Notes under the pieces: generated by a model | What the model saw: only the letters and a program-made list of their open reading frames with translations | Database searches by the model: none | What the model was told of the DNA's origin: nothing | Position numbers and translations under genes: made by a program | Part shown: one piece after another, positions 9,845 to 18,463 of the stretch | Numbering within the stretch: the stretch's first letter is position 1 | How the letters are laid out: each line of letters opens with the position of its first letter | Assembly: GCF_900104705.1 (NCBI RefSeq) | Contig: NZ_LT629734.1 | Span: forward strand, 558,001-622,000 | Direction: 5' to 3' | Length of the DNA stretch: 64,000 nt | Source of the DNA: Agrococcus carbonis | Lineage (GTDB): Bacteria; Actinomycetota; Actinomycetes; Actinomycetales; Microbacteriaceae

Positions 9845-10630
9845 GTGAGCAGCTACGACGACGACCTTGCCCTCGCCCTGCGGCTGGCCGATGACGCCGA
9901 CGCCATCTCGATGGCGCGCTTCGGCGCGCAGGACCTCGAGATCGCGACGAAGCCCGACACGACGTTCGTGACCGACGCCGACCGCGCGGTCGAGCGCCGC
10001 ATCCGTGACGTGCTCGAGGCCGAGCGCCCCGACGACGCGATCTTCGGCGAGGAGTACGGCACGTCGGGCGACGCGCGCCGGCAGTGGGTCATCGACCCGA
10101 TCGACGGCACCGCGCACTTCCTCCGGGGCGCGCCCATCTGGGCGACGCTCATCGCGCTCGTCGTCGACGGTCGCCCGGTCGTGGGCGTCGTCTCCTCCCC
10201 CGCGCTCGGCGCCCGCTGGTGGGCAGCGGCCGGCGGCGGCGCGTGGAAGCGGACGCCCGCCGACGATGCGCCGCAGCCCATCCGCGTCTCGGGCGTCGCC
10301 GACCTCGCCGAGTCGGCGCTGTCGTACAACTCCATCCAGGGCTGGGACGGCGCGGGCCGGATCGACCAGCTGGTCGCCCTGCAGCGCGACGTGTGGCGCG
10401 CGCGCTCCTACGGCGACGCGTGGAGCTACATGCTGCTCGCCGAGGGCAAGGTGGATGCGGTCGCCGAGTTCGACCTGCAGCCCTACGACATGGCGGCGCT
10501 CGTGCCGGTGATCGAGGAGGCGGGCGGCACGTTCACGGCGGTGACCGGCGAGGCGGGCCCGTGGCACGGCTCGGCGCTCGCGACGAACGGCCACCTGCAC
10601 GCGCAGCTGCTCGAGCGCCTCGCGCGCTGA
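9845..10630 (+). CDS. hisN: histidinol-phosphatase, inositol monophosphatase fold
   Basis: 261 residues from GTG. Metal-binding motifs of the IMPase superfamily are present: EEYG (about 70), DPIDGT (about 85-90) and, in place of the usual WDxAA, PYDMAAL near the C terminus, which is the histidinol-phosphatase (HisN) variant. The reaction is histidinol phosphate to histidinol, the penultimate histidine step. The linkage aroA-rsgA-hisN supports the call. An inositol-phosphatase activity cannot be excluded. Confidence 0.9.
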   Translation: MSSYDDDLALALRLADDADAISMARFGAQDLEIATKPDTTFVTDADRAVERRIRDVLEAERPDDAIFGEEYGTSGDARRQWVIDPIDGTAHFLRGAPIWATLIALVVDGRPVVGVVSSPALGARWWAAAGGGAWKRTPADDAPQPIRVSGVADLAESALSYNSIQGWDGAGRIDQLVALQRDVWRARSYGDAWSYMLLAEGKVDAVAEFDLQPYDMAALVPVIEEAGGTFTAVTGEAGPWHGSALATNGHLHAQLLERLAR

Positions 10631-10650
10631 GTGGCGCCTGGCCGCGCGGC

Positions 10651-11136
10651 TCAGCCCGCCGCGGCGGCCTCGAGCGCGGCGACGTCGAGCTTGCGCATGC
10701 CGAGCATCGCCCGCGTGACCGCCATGCCGTTCGGCCCCTGCATGAGCTCGCCGAGCTGCTTGGGGATGACCTGCCACGAGACGCCGTAGCGGTCGCGGCA
10801 CCACCCGCACATCGACTCCTCGCCGCCGTCGGCGACGAGCGCATCCCACAGCCGGTCGACCTCTGCCTGCCCGTCGACGGTCACCGCGATCGACACCGCC
10901 TCCGACTGCGGGAACTGCGGGCCGCCGTTCAGCAGCTGGTACGGCACGCCGCTGAGGTGCAGGTCGACGGTGAGCGCCTCGCCCGGCCGGTGCTCGCCCG
11001 GCCACGGGTCGTCGCCATCGGGATAGCGGGTGATGCCGGTGATCGCCGAGCCCGGCACGAGCGAGACGTAGCGCTCGGCGGCCTCCTCGATCCGGCCGTC
11101 GAACCAGAGCACGGTGCGCACATCCATGGGCGCCAT
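10651..11136 (-). CDS. VOC superfamily protein, PhnB/3-demethylubiquinone methyltransferase-like domain
   Basis: About 161 residues. The pattern (LWFDGRIEEAAERYVSLVPGS ... YQLLNGGPQFPQSEA ... GWCRDRYGVSWQVIP) is that of glyoxalase-fold PhnB-like proteins of unassigned chemistry that are common in actinobacteria. Start is ATG 11136 or ATG 11125-11127; neither has a good ribosome site. It ends 20 bases from hisN, convergent. No specific substrate can be given. Confidence 0.85.
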   Translation of the reverse strand: MAPMDVRTVLWFDGRIEEAAERYVSLVPGSAITGITRYPDGDDPWPGEHRPGEALTVDLHLSGVPYQLLNGGPQFPQSEAVSIAVTVDGQAEVDRLWDALVADGGEESMCGWCRDRYGVSWQVIPKQLGELMQGPNGMAVTRAMLGMRKLDVAALEAAAAG

Positions 11137-11176
11137 GATGCCTGGGCGCACGCGCGTCCGGTAGGCCCGGCTTCGG

Positions 11177-11182
11177 TAGCCT
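11177..11182 (+). promoter_or_regulatory. -10 element of leaderless rhodanese gene
   Basis: TAGCCT, six bases, then the ATG at 11189, with no Shine-Dalgarno sequence. Confidence 0.6.
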
Positions 11183-11188
11183 CGATGC

Positions 11189-11479
11189 ATGCGAGACGTC
11201 ACCCCCGCCGAGGTCCAGGACCGCCCGCTCGTCGACGTGCGCGAGCCGCACGAGTGGCAGCTCGGCCACGCCGAGGGCGCGCTGCACATCCCGATGGGCG
11301 AGATCGTCGAGCGCCTCGACGAGGTCCCCGACGGCGCGGCCGTCATCTGCCGCTCGGGTGCGCGCAGCGCGCAGGTCGTCGCCTACCTCGAGCAGCAGGG
11401 GCGCGACGCGGTCAACGTCGCGGGCGGCACGCTCGCGTGGGCCGCCGACGGGCGCCCCATGACCGGCACGGTCGTCTGA
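11189..11479 (+). CDS. single-domain rhodanese-like protein
   Basis: 96 residues, one rhodanese domain. The active-site loop CRSGARS holds the catalytic Cys near residue 54, preceded by LVDVREPHEW, the usual start of the fold. Such proteins carry sulfur as a persulfide; the partner is not evident. The size matches free-standing GlpE/PspE-type domains. Confidence 0.92.
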   Translation: MRDVTPAEVQDRPLVDVREPHEWQLGHAEGALHIPMGEIVERLDEVPDGAAVICRSGARSAQVVAYLEQQGRDAVNVAGGTLAWAADGRPMTGTVV

Positions 11480-11493
11480 CCGGGCGCGCAGCC

Positions 11494-13110
11494 GTGCCGC
11501 AGCCGTCGCAGCCCGACTCGGTGGCGCCCGGCACGGTGGTGCCCGGCGCGGTGGCGTCCGGCGCGGTGGTGCCCGGCACGGTGACGCCCGGCACGGTGGC
11601 GCGCGAGCGCGAGATCGAGGTGAAGCTCGAGGCGGATGCGGCTGCCGCGCTCCCGCCGCTCGCCGCGGTCCCCGGGGTCGCGAGCGTCGATCCGCCCCGC
11701 GAGCTGCGGCTCGAGGCGACCTACCTCGACACCGAGGACGGCGCGCTCGCCGCCGCAGGCATCGTGCTGCGGCGCCGCACGGGCGGCGACGACGCGGGCT
11801 GGCACGTCAAGATCGCCGTCGACGCGCAGCACCGCGAGGAGCTGCAGCTGCCGCTCGGCGACGCCGACGCGGTGCCCGAGGCGCTGCAGGATGCCGTGGC
11901 CCTGGCAGCCCGGGGGCGCGAGCTCGTGCCCGTCGCGCGCATCGCGACCCTGCGCACGGTGCATCGGCTGCGCGACGCCGCCGGTCGCGAGCTCGTCGAG
12001 GTCGCCGACGACCGCGTGACCGCCGAGGGGCTCGGCGCGGCAGCGGGCACGCGCGATGCGTGGCGCGAGTGGGAGGCGGAGCTCGTCGACGGCGAGCCGC
12101 AGCAGCTCGACGCGGTCGTCGCGAGCCTTCGGGATGCCGGCGGCCATGCACCCGCGGCCGCGGCGAAGCTCACGCGGCTGCTGCCCGCGATGGCGCCCGC
12201 CGCCGTCCCCTCGGTCGAGGTAGGCCCCGACAGCCCCGCGCACGCGCTCGTCGGGCCGCGGCTGCAGCGGCTCGTCGCGAGCCTGCGCACGCTCGATCCG
12301 CTCGTGCGCGCAGACGTCGAGGAGGCGGTGCACCGGATGCGCGTCGAGGTGCGACGGCTGCGCGGCCTCCTCGCGACCGCCCGTCCCCTGCTCGAGCGGG
12401 AGCGCACCGAGCCCCTGCGCGCCGAGCTCGGGTGGCTCGGCCGCGCGCTCGGCGAGGCGCGCGATCTCGAGGTGCAGCGCCGGCGCCTGGCCGAGCAGCT
12501 GGCGAGCGAGCCCGGCGAGCAAGTGATCGGGCCCGTCGCCGCGCGCATCGATGCCGCCCTCGCTGCCGAGCGCCGCGATGCGCACGCGCTCGTGCTCGAG
12601 GCCATGCGCTCGAGCCGATACTTCGCGCTGATGGACGCGCTCGCGGCACTCGCCGAGGCGCCGCGATGGACGCCCCGGGCGGCGGGCGCCGTGCACGACG
12701 TGCTCGCCCCGCGCATCCGCCGCGACCTGCGCCGCATGCGCCGCCGGCTCGCGCGCGCCGACGAGGCGACGGGAGCCGAGCGCGAGGCGAGGCTGCACGC
12801 CGCCCGCCGTGCCGTGAAGCGCGTGCGCTACGCGGCCGAGCTCGCCGAGCCCGCCTACGGCGAACCCGCCGCGCTGCTCGCCGGCGCCGCGCAGGAGCTG
12901 CAGACGCTGCTCGGCGACGTGCAGGATGCGGTCGTCGCGCGCGCGGTGCTGCGGCGGCTGGCGATGCCGGCGCACCTCGCCGGCGAGAGCGCCTTCACCT
13001 ACGGCCTGCTCCACGCTCGCGCGCAGGCCGCCGCGGACGCGGCGATCGCCCGGCTCGAGCCCGTGCGGGCCCGGGCCGAGCGATCGAGGCTGCGTCGCTG
13101 GCTGCGCTGA
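11494..13110 (+). CDS. CYTH and CHAD domain protein (polyphosphate-associated)
   Basis: Up to 538 residues from GTG 11494. A CYTH triphosphate-tunnel domain begins at about residue 37 with the ExExK signature (REREIEVKLEA), followed from about residue 265 by a CHAD helical domain with conserved His/Arg/Lys pairs (HRMRVEVRRLRG, HAARRAVKRVRY). CYTH domains hydrolyse or bind triphosphates and CHAD domains bind polyphosphate, so a polyphosphate role is likely. The first 35 residues come from a 15-base tandem repeat rich in GTG codons, so the true start may be as late as GTG 11596. No ribosome site settles this. Confidence 0.88.
   Translation: MPQPSQPDSVAPGTVVPGAVASGAVVPGTVTPGTVAREREIEVKLEADAAAALPPLAAVPGVASVDPPRELRLEATYLDTEDGALAAAGIVLRRRTGGDDAGWHVKIAVDAQHREELQLPLGDADAVPEALQDAVALAARGRELVPVARIATLRTVHRLRDAAGRELVEVADDRVTAEGLGAAAGTRDAWREWEAELVDGEPQQLDAVVASLRDAGGHAPAAAAKLTRLLPAMAPAAVPSVEVGPDSPAHALVGPRLQRLVASLRTLDPLVRADVEEAVHRMRVEVRRLRGLLATARPLLERERTEPLRAELGWLGRALGEARDLEVQRRRLAEQLASEPGEQVIGPVAARIDAALAAERRDAHALVLEAMRSSRYFALMDALAALAEAPRWTPRAAGAVHDVLAPRIRRDLRRMRRRLARADEATGAEREARLHAARRAVKRVRYAAELAEPAYGEPAALLAGAAQELQTLLGDVQDAVVARAVLRRLAMPAHLAGESAFTYGLLHARAQAAADAAIARLEPVRARAERSRLRRWLR
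11527..11601 (+). repeat. 15-base tandem repeat in front of the CYTH domain
   Basis: About five copies of a 15-base unit resembling GTGCCCGGCRCGGTG. They encode a pentapeptide run PGTVV-PGAVA-SGAVV-PGTVT-PGTVA. Each unit supplies in-frame GTG codons. Confidence 0.75.
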
Positions 13111-13111
13111 G

Positions 13112-14482
13112 TCAGGGTCGGACGACGAGCTTCTTGTTCATGAACTCCTCCATGCCGTGCGGCCCGAGCTCGCGGCCGAAGCCCGAGCGCTTGGTGCCGC
13201 CGAAGGGCATGTCGTAGTCCTCGGCGCCGGCGTCGTTGATCGCGACCATGCCGGCGTCGATGCGGTCGGCGATCGCGAGCGCGAGCTCGGGGTCGTTGCA
13301 CCACACGCGCGCGCCGAGGCCGAACGGGGTGTCGTTCGCGATGCGCACGGCGTCGTCGACGTCCTTCGCGCGGTAGACGGTGCCGATGGGCCCGAAGAGC
13401 TCCTCGCGGTACGCACCCATCTGCTCGGTCACACCGCCGAGCAGCGCGGGCCGCACGCGCGTGTCGCCCGACTCCTCGACGGAGCCCGCGAGCACCTGCG
13501 CGCCCTCGCCGAGCGCCGACTGCACCTGCGAGCGCAGCCGGTCCGCGGCGGCCTGCGACGAGAGGGCGCCGACGGCTGCGTCCTCGTCCTCCGCCTCGCC
13601 CACCGGCAGGTCCGCGATCGCGGCGCCGAGCTTCTGCGAGAACTCGTCGTAGAGCTCGTCGATCACGATGAAGCGCTTCGAGGCGTTGCATGCCTGGCCG
13701 GAGTTCTCCATGCGCGCGTCGAGCGCCGACTGCACCACCGCATCCATGTCGTCGGCCGAGAGCACGACGAAGGGGTCGCTGCCGCCGAGCTCGAGCACGA
13801 CCTTCTTGAGGTTGCGGCCCGCGACCTCGGCGACCGCCGCGCCTGCGCGCTCGGAGCCGGTGAGCGAGACGCCGCGCACGCGCGGGTCGGGGATGACGAT
13901 CTCGGCGATCTGCTCGTTGGTCGCGAAGATGTTCTCGTACGCACCCTCGGGCAGGCCCGCCTCGGCGAGGATCTCGGCGATCGTCGTCGCCGACCACGGG
14001 CACTGCGGCGCGTGCTTGAGCAGCACGGTGTTGCCGAGGATGAGGTTGGGGAACGCGAAGCGCGCCACCTGGTAGTAGGGGTAGTTCCACGGCATGATGC
14101 CGAGGATCACGCCCTGCGACGACTTCACGACGCGCGCGTCGGCGCCGGAGTTCGTGGTCAGCACCTCGTCGGCGAGGAAGGCCTCGGCGTTGTCGACGTA
14201 GTACTGGATGATGTCGGCCGAGAACTCGGCCTCGCCCACGCCCTGCGCGAGCGGCTTGCCCATCTCGGTGCGGATGATCTCGGCGAGCTCGCGGCTGCGC
14301 TCGGCGAACGCCGCTGCCGCTCTGCCGATGATCGCGGCGCGCTCGGCCAGCGGCGTGGACGACCACGTGCCGTAGGCCGTCTGCGCCCGCTCGATCGCGG
14401 CGCGGATCTCGTCGTCGGTCGCCGTCGGATACTCCTTGACGACCTGGCCGGTGTAGGGATCGGTGACCCGGTACTCGCTCAC
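13112..14482 (-). CDS. NAD(P)-dependent aldehyde dehydrogenase, succinate-semialdehyde type
   Basis: 456 residues from GTG 14482, with AGGAGG nine bases upstream. Catalytic Glu231 in LELGGSDPF and nucleophile Cys265 in GQACNASKR are both present, as is the MPWNYPYYQ motif near 130. The length and the GSDPF variant resemble GabD-type succinate-semialdehyde dehydrogenases, which feed succinate to the TCA cycle; other aldehydes remain possible. A likely -10 (TAGGCT, 14515-14520 on this strand) lies 32 bases before the start. Confidence 0.88.
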   Translation of the reverse strand: MSEYRVTDPYTGQVVKEYPTATDDEIRAAIERAQTAYGTWSSTPLAERAAIIGRAAAAFAERSRELAEIIRTEMGKPLAQGVGEAEFSADIIQYYVDNAEAFLADEVLTTNSGADARVVKSSQGVILGIMPWNYPYYQVARFAFPNLILGNTVLLKHAPQCPWSATTIAEILAEAGLPEGAYENIFATNEQIAEIVIPDPRVRGVSLTGSERAGAAVAEVAGRNLKKVVLELGGSDPFVVLSADDMDAVVQSALDARMENSGQACNASKRFIVIDELYDEFSQKLGAAIADLPVGEAEDEDAAVGALSSQAAADRLRSQVQSALGEGAQVLAGSVEESGDTRVRPALLGGVTEQMGAYREELFGPIGTVYRAKDVDDAVRIANDTPFGLGARVWCNDPELALAIADRIDAGMVAINDAGAEDYDMPFGGTKRSGFGRELGPHGMEEFMNKKLVVRP

Positions 14483-14543
14483 GCTGCTGCCTCCTCGCAG
14501 TTCAGGACGGCATCAGCCTACCCAAGCGGAGCGAGGAATTGAT

Positions 14544-14570
14544 CACTTGGTCAACAACGTGCGACTCGCG
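14544..14570 (+). repeat. right partner of a long inverted repeat flanking ssrA (trailer arm)
   Basis: CACTTGG followed by TCAACAACGTGCGACTCGCG. The reverse complement of 14955-14986 repeats this with one substitution and one 4-base insertion. On the ssrA strand this arm lies in the 3' trailer, starting 6 bases after the mature 3' end. Confidence 0.9.
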
Positions 14571-14575
14571 GCCGA

Positions 14576-14946
14576 TGGTGGAGATGGGGGGAATCGAACC
14601 CCCGTCCAACGCTCGGACCGTGCGGCTTCTCCGGGTGCAGCTCAGGCGTGGCGTTCTGCTCGGCTCCGACCTTTGTCCTGAGCACCTAGGTCGACGAGCC
14701 CAGTCACAGAGAAAGTCCCGCGATGCCCTGTGACGCAGCATCGCAGCAAGCCCTCAAGATGACGCCAGGGTCCGGAGCGAGGGCGTCTCCGGTCTGACGG
14801 ACTTCAGGCTCGCTTAGGCAGCGAGGGCGAAGTCGGTGCGCTTTGCGTTGGCACCTATGGGTTTGCAGGGGGCGTTGAAGAGATGACCCTGCATCCTCTA
14901 CCCGCTTCCCGCAGCGACTGAGGCGCTGTCGAAACCGATCATCCCC
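14576..14946 (-). ncRNA. ssrA: transfer-messenger RNA (tmRNA)
   Basis: 371 bases. The 5' end GGGGATG pairs with CATCTCC next to the encoded 3' ACCA (14576-14579). A T-arm GTTCGATTC and the tRNA-like 3' half are clear. The tag frame reads A-N-A-K-R-T-D-F-A-L-A-A-stop (about 14818-14856 on the minus strand), the usual actinobacterial degradation tag ending. It rescues stalled ribosomes together with SmpB, encoded at 16163-16639. The CCA is encoded in the DNA. Confidence 0.97.
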
Positions 14947-14954
14947 GTGCTGGG

Positions 14955-14986
14955 TCGCGAGTCGCACGCTGTTGAGTTGCCAAGTG
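14955..14986 (-). repeat. left partner of the inverted repeat flanking ssrA (leader arm)
   Basis: On the ssrA strand: CACTTGG, CAAC, then TCAACAGCGTGCGACTCGCG, ending 8 bases before the mature 5' end. It is complementary to the trailer arm at 14544-14570 with one G-U pair and a 4-base bulge. Confidence 0.9.
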
Positions 14987-15006
14987 CCGGCCGAGGCCAG
15001 CCCATC

Positions 15007-15035
15007 ATGCTACCGCGTGGGGGCTCCGCGGGCAA
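15007..15035 (-). promoter_or_regulatory. predicted ssrA promoter
   Basis: TTGCCC (15035-15030) and TAGCAT (15012-15007) are spaced by 17 bases. The start of transcription would fall near 15000, leaving a 5' leader of about 55 bases that contains the leader arm and must be processed. Confidence 0.65.
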
Positions 15036-15053
15036 CGCCCGCTCCCCGCGGCC

Positions 15054-16082
15054 TCAGCCGAAGAGCCGCTCGGCCTCGCGGTAGCGGTGCTCGGGCACGC
15101 GCTTGAGGTCGCCGAGCGCCTCCGCCATCCGCACGCGCACGATGTCGGTGCCGCGCAGCGACACCATCGAGCCCCACGCGCGGTCGACGATCGCGTCGAT
15201 CGCCGCGAGGCCGAAGCGGGTCGCGAGCACGCGGTCGGCGCCCGAGGGCGCGCCGCCCCGCTGGATGTGCCCCAGCACCGTCGCGCGCGACTCGATGCCG
15301 GTGCGCTCCTCGATCATGGGCGCGAGCACCTCGCCGATGCCGCCGAGCCGCGGGCGGCCCCACGCATCGAGCCCCTTGCGGGAGTACTCCTCCTCCATCC
15401 CCTCGAGCCTGAAGCCCTCCGAGACGACGACGAGCGGCGCTCGACGGCGGTCGTAGACCGACTGCACGTACTCGCAGATCCACTCGATCGACCGCGGCTG
15501 CTCGGGGATGAGGGTGACGTGCGCGCCGGTCGCGATGCCGGTGTGGAGCGCGATCCAGCCGACGTGGCGGCCCATGACCTCGAGCACCATGCAGCGCATG
15601 TGCGAATCGCCCGTGGTGCGGAGCCGGTCGCCGGCCTCGGTCGCGATCTGCACCGCGGTGTCGAAGCCGAACGTGTAGTCGGTCGCATCGAGGTCGTTGT
15701 CGATCGTCTTCGGCACGCCCACGATCGGCAGCCCGTCGTCGGCGAGCCGGTTCGCGGCCGCGAGGGTGCCCTCGCCGCCGATCACCATGACCGCGTCGAT
15801 GCCGAGGCGCTCGAGCGTCTCGGAGATCGCGGCGGCGCCGCCGCCCTCCCCCTCGTACGGGTTCGTGCGGCTCGTGCCGAGGATCGTGCCGCCGATGCGG
15901 GAGGTGCCGCGCACGCTCGAGCGGTTGAGCACGCGCACGTCGCCCTCCTTGAGGCCGCGGTAGCCGTCGCGGATGCCGACGAACTCGAGGCCGTGGTGCA
16001 CCATGCCCGTGAGCACGGCAGCGCGGATGACGGCGTTCAGCCCTGGGCAGTCGCCGCCGGAGGTGAGGATCCCGACTCGCAT
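15054..16082 (-). CDS. pfkA: 6-phosphofructokinase
   Basis: 342 residues. It phosphorylates fructose-6-phosphate in glycolysis. Start MRVGILTSGGD at 16082, with GAAGG upstream. The phosphoryl-donor positions are Gly105 (GGEGT) and Lys125 (PKTIDND). Gly at the first position is the ATP-type residue and Lys at the second is the PPi-type residue, a mixed state known from actinobacterial group III enzymes. The IEWICEY and LGHIQRGGAPS motifs are intact. Most likely ATP-dependent. It sits between ssrA and smpB. Confidence 0.95.
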   Translation of the reverse strand: MRVGILTSGGDCPGLNAVIRAAVLTGMVHHGLEFVGIRDGYRGLKEGDVRVLNRSSVRGTSRIGGTILGTSRTNPYEGEGGGAAAISETLERLGIDAVMVIGGEGTLAAANRLADDGLPIVGVPKTIDNDLDATDYTFGFDTAVQIATEAGDRLRTTGDSHMRCMVLEVMGRHVGWIALHTGIATGAHVTLIPEQPRSIEWICEYVQSVYDRRRAPLVVVSEGFRLEGMEEEYSRKGLDAWGRPRLGGIGEVLAPMIEERTGIESRATVLGHIQRGGAPSGADRVLATRFGLAAIDAIVDRAWGSMVSLRGTDIVRVRMAEALGDLKRVPEHRYREAERLFG

Positions 16083-16162
16083 ATCGCCTTCCGCCGGTCG
16101 GTCCTGGGTGAACCCTGCCGGCGACCCCATTCAATCGTCGAGCGCGCCCGATGTCGAACGGG

Positions 16163-16639
16163 CTACTCCCCCATGCGGTTGCGCGTGCGCATCGCGCGCT
16201 CGGCCTCGCGCTTGTCCTGCCGCTCGCGCAGCGCGTGCCGCTTGTCGTACTCCTTCTTGCCCTTCGCCACCGCGAGCTCGACCTTGGCGCGGCCGTCGGA
16301 GAAGTAGAGCGAGAGTGGCACGAGCGTGTAGCCGCCCTGCGACACCTTCGCCGCGAGCTTCTCGATCTCGTGCTTGTGCAGCAGCAGCTTGCGCTTGCGG
16401 CGCGGCGGATGGTTCGTCCACGTGCCCTGCCCGTACTCGGGGATGTGCACGGCGTCGAGCCACGCCTCCCCGGCGTCGACGTACGCGTAGCCGTCGACGA
16501 GCGACGCGCGACCGGCGCGCAGCGACTTCACCTCGGTGCCGGTGAGCACGAGGCCCGCCTCGACGCGATCCTCGATCGTGTAGTCGTGGCGCGCCTTGCG
16601 GTTCTGCGCCACGACCTTGTGGCCCTGTTCGCGAGGCAT
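16163..16639 (-). CDS. smpB: SsrA-binding protein
   Basis: 158 residues, the standard length. It binds the tRNA-like domain of tmRNA and brings it to stalled ribosomes. The conserved NRKARHDY at the start, [12 protein letters not shown] near residue 36 and the basic C-terminal tail are all present. Start ATG 16639 with CAGGAG upstream; in-frame codons further upstream lack support. It is the last gene of the prfB-ftsEX-smpB line, with ssrA 1.2 kb further on the same strand. Confidence 0.97.
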   Translation of the reverse strand: MPREQGHKVVAQNRKARHDYTIEDRVEAGLVLTGTEVKSLRAGRASLVDGYAYVDAGEAWLDAVHIPEYGQGTWTNHPPRRKRKLLLHKHEIEKLAAKVSQGGYTLVPLSLYFSDGRAKVELAVAKGKKEYDKRHALRERQDKREAERAMRTRNRMGE

Positions 16640-16756
16640 GGCTGGCTCCTGGTGTCGGGGTCGTGAGACGGGTCGGTGGTGACGGATGCGGCGGCCCGGC
16701 GGGCGGGCAGCCGTCCAGTCTAGCCCCACCGGCGCCTCGAGCGGCACCCGGCCGGG

Positions 16757-17671
16757 TCAGATGCGCAAGTACCTGCGGATCGCGACGGCCGCGGCGACCC
16801 CCGCGAAGAGCACGCCGATGCCGATGAGCACGGGCGCGACGAGCAGCGCGTCGTCGATCGTCACGATCGCGATCGTCTGCAGCATGGGCGCGACGTAGCC
16901 CTGCAGGAAGAAGTGCACGATGCCGACGACCGATGCGGCGGCGAGCACCGCCCCGAGGAGCGCCGCGACCACCCCCTCGATGATGAAGGGGGTCTGGATG
17001 AAGCGGTTCGACGCGCCCACGAGCCGCATGATGCCGAGCTCGCGCTTGCGCGAGAACGCCGAGAGCCGGATGGTCGTCGAGATCAGCAGCACCGCCGCGA
17101 CGAGCATGAGCACCGCCACGCCGATCGCCGCGAGGCTCGCGGTGTTGAGCACCTGGAAGATCGGCTCGAGCAGCGCACGCTGGTCGCGCACCTCGAGCAC
17201 CCCCGGCAGGGTCGAGGTCGCCTCCCGCACGAGGTCGGCGTCGGCCGGGTTCGCGGGGCGCACCCACAGCGCCTCGTTCATCGTCTCCGGGCTCGCGAAC
17301 TCCGCGCTGGCGGTGCCGCCGAACTGGTCGATGAAGTGCTCGTAGGCCAGCTCGCGATCCTCGAACTCCACGTGCGCGACGTACGGTGCGATCGCGCCGC
17401 CCTCGAGCACATCCCGCACCGCCTGGATCTGCTCGGGGGTCGCCGCGGTCTGCGTGCACGTCTCGGTCGCGTCGACCGGCCCGCAGAAGTAGATGCCCAC
17501 CTGCGCGCGGTCGTACCAGAAGCCCTTCATCTGGTTGATCTGCAGCTGCAGCAGGATCGCCGCGCCGACGAACGACAGGGAGATGAAGGTGACGAGCACG
17601 ACCGACACCACGACCGAGAGGTTGCGGCGCAGTCCGTTCCAGACCTCCTGCGAGATCAGCTGCAGCCTCAC
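16757..17671 (-). CDS. ftsX: cell division protein FtsX
   Basis: 304 residues. GTG 17671 overlaps the ftsE stop as GTGA. One membrane helix (about 20-45) precedes a large extracellular loop with a Cys pair (YFCGP ... ETCTQ), then three helices in the C-terminal half with the FtsX/MacB signature ([15 protein letters not shown]). FtsEX couples ATP hydrolysis to activation of peptidoglycan hydrolases at the septum; the extracellular loop is the hydrolase-contacting part in mycobacteria. Confidence 0.96.
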   Translation of the reverse strand: MRLQLISQEVWNGLRRNLSVVVSVVLVTFISLSFVGAAILLQLQINQMKGFWYDRAQVGIYFCGPVDATETCTQTAATPEQIQAVRDVLEGGAIAPYVAHVEFEDRELAYEHFIDQFGGTASAEFASPETMNEALWVRPANPADADLVREATSTLPGVLEVRDQRALLEPIFQVLNTASLAAIGVAVLMLVAAVLLISTTIRLSAFSRKRELGIMRLVGASNRFIQTPFIIEGVVAALLGAVLAAASVVGIVHFFLQGYVAPMLQTIAIVTIDDALLVAPVLIGIGVLFAGVAAAVAIRRYLRI

Positions 17672-18405
17672 GCGAGCTCCTCCTCGGGCACGGGCGCGAG
17701 GTCGTCGTCGAGGTCGACCAGGTGCCGGCGGTAGCTGCCGTGCGCCTCGTCCCGCATGATGACGCCCGCATCGAGCTCGACGACGCGCTTCTGCATCTGG
17801 TCGACGATCGACGCCTCGTGCGTCGCCATCACGACCGTCGTGCCGCCCTCGTTGATGCGTGCGAGCAGCGCCATGATGCCGGCGCTCGTCGAGGGGTCGA
17901 GGTTGCCGGTGGGCTCGTCGGCGAGCAGGATCGGCGGGCGGTTGACGACCGCGCGCGCGATCGCGACGCGCTGCTGCTCGCCGCCGGAGAGCTCGTGCGG
18001 GAGGCGGGAGGCCTTCCCGGCGAGGCCGACGATCTTGAGCACGTCGGGCACGGCCTCCGAGATGAAGCCGCGGCTCTTGCCGATCACCTGCAGCGTGAAC
18101 GCGACGTTCTCGTAGACCGTCTTGTTGCCCAGCAGCCGGAAGTCCTGGAACACGACGCCGAGGTTGCGGCGGAAGAACGGCACGCGGCGGCTCGGCAGGG
18201 CCTTCAGCCGCTGGCCGAGCACGTGCACCTCGCCGCTCGTGGGGGTCTCCTCGCGGAGCACCATGCGGATGAGCGTGGACTTGCCGGAGCCGGAGGCGCC
18301 GACGAGGAACACGAACTCGCCCTTGAGGATCTCGAGCGAGATGCCGTCGAGGGCGGGGCGGGCCTTGCGGGAGTAGGTCTTCGAGACCTCGTCGAACCGG
18401 ATCAT
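17668..18405 (-). CDS. ftsE: cell division ATP-binding protein FtsE
   Basis: 245 residues. ABC ATPase with Walker [10 protein letters not shown] (about 35-43), signature LSGGEQQR and Walker B ILLADEP. It ends in a 25-residue tail rich in Asp/Glu ([14 protein letters not shown]) beyond the conserved core. It pairs with FtsX, with which it overlaps by 4 bases. Confidence 0.97.
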   Translation of the reverse strand: MIRFDEVSKTYSRKARPALDGISLEILKGEFVFLVGASGSGKSTLIRMVLREETPTSGEVHVLGQRLKALPSRRVPFFRRNLGVVFQDFRLLGNKTVYENVAFTLQVIGKSRGFISEAVPDVLKIVGLAGKASRLPHELSGGEQQRVAIARAVVNRPPILLADEPTGNLDPSTSAGIMALLARINEGGTTVVMATHEASIVDQMQKRVVELDAGVIMRDEAHGSYRRHLVDLDDDLAPVPEEELA

Positions 18406-18463
18406 GACCCACCGAGGCTACGGGCGATGCGCGCGCGACGCCGGGCACCCGCCCGGCGCGGCG

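Noticed and set aside
10084..13110. A 1008-residue frame covering hisN, the VOC gene and the CYTH gene
   Set aside because: Only the part after 11494 has domain content; the rest is out of frame with hisN and antisense to the VOC gene.
14576..14595. tmRNA 3' end as an integration site for a mobile island
   Set aside because: No integrase and no direct copy of the tmRNA 3' end are nearby. The flanking repeat is inverted, not direct.
14576..14946. Short frames inside the tmRNA region
   Set aside because: The region is fully explained by ssrA; the only translated part is the tag.
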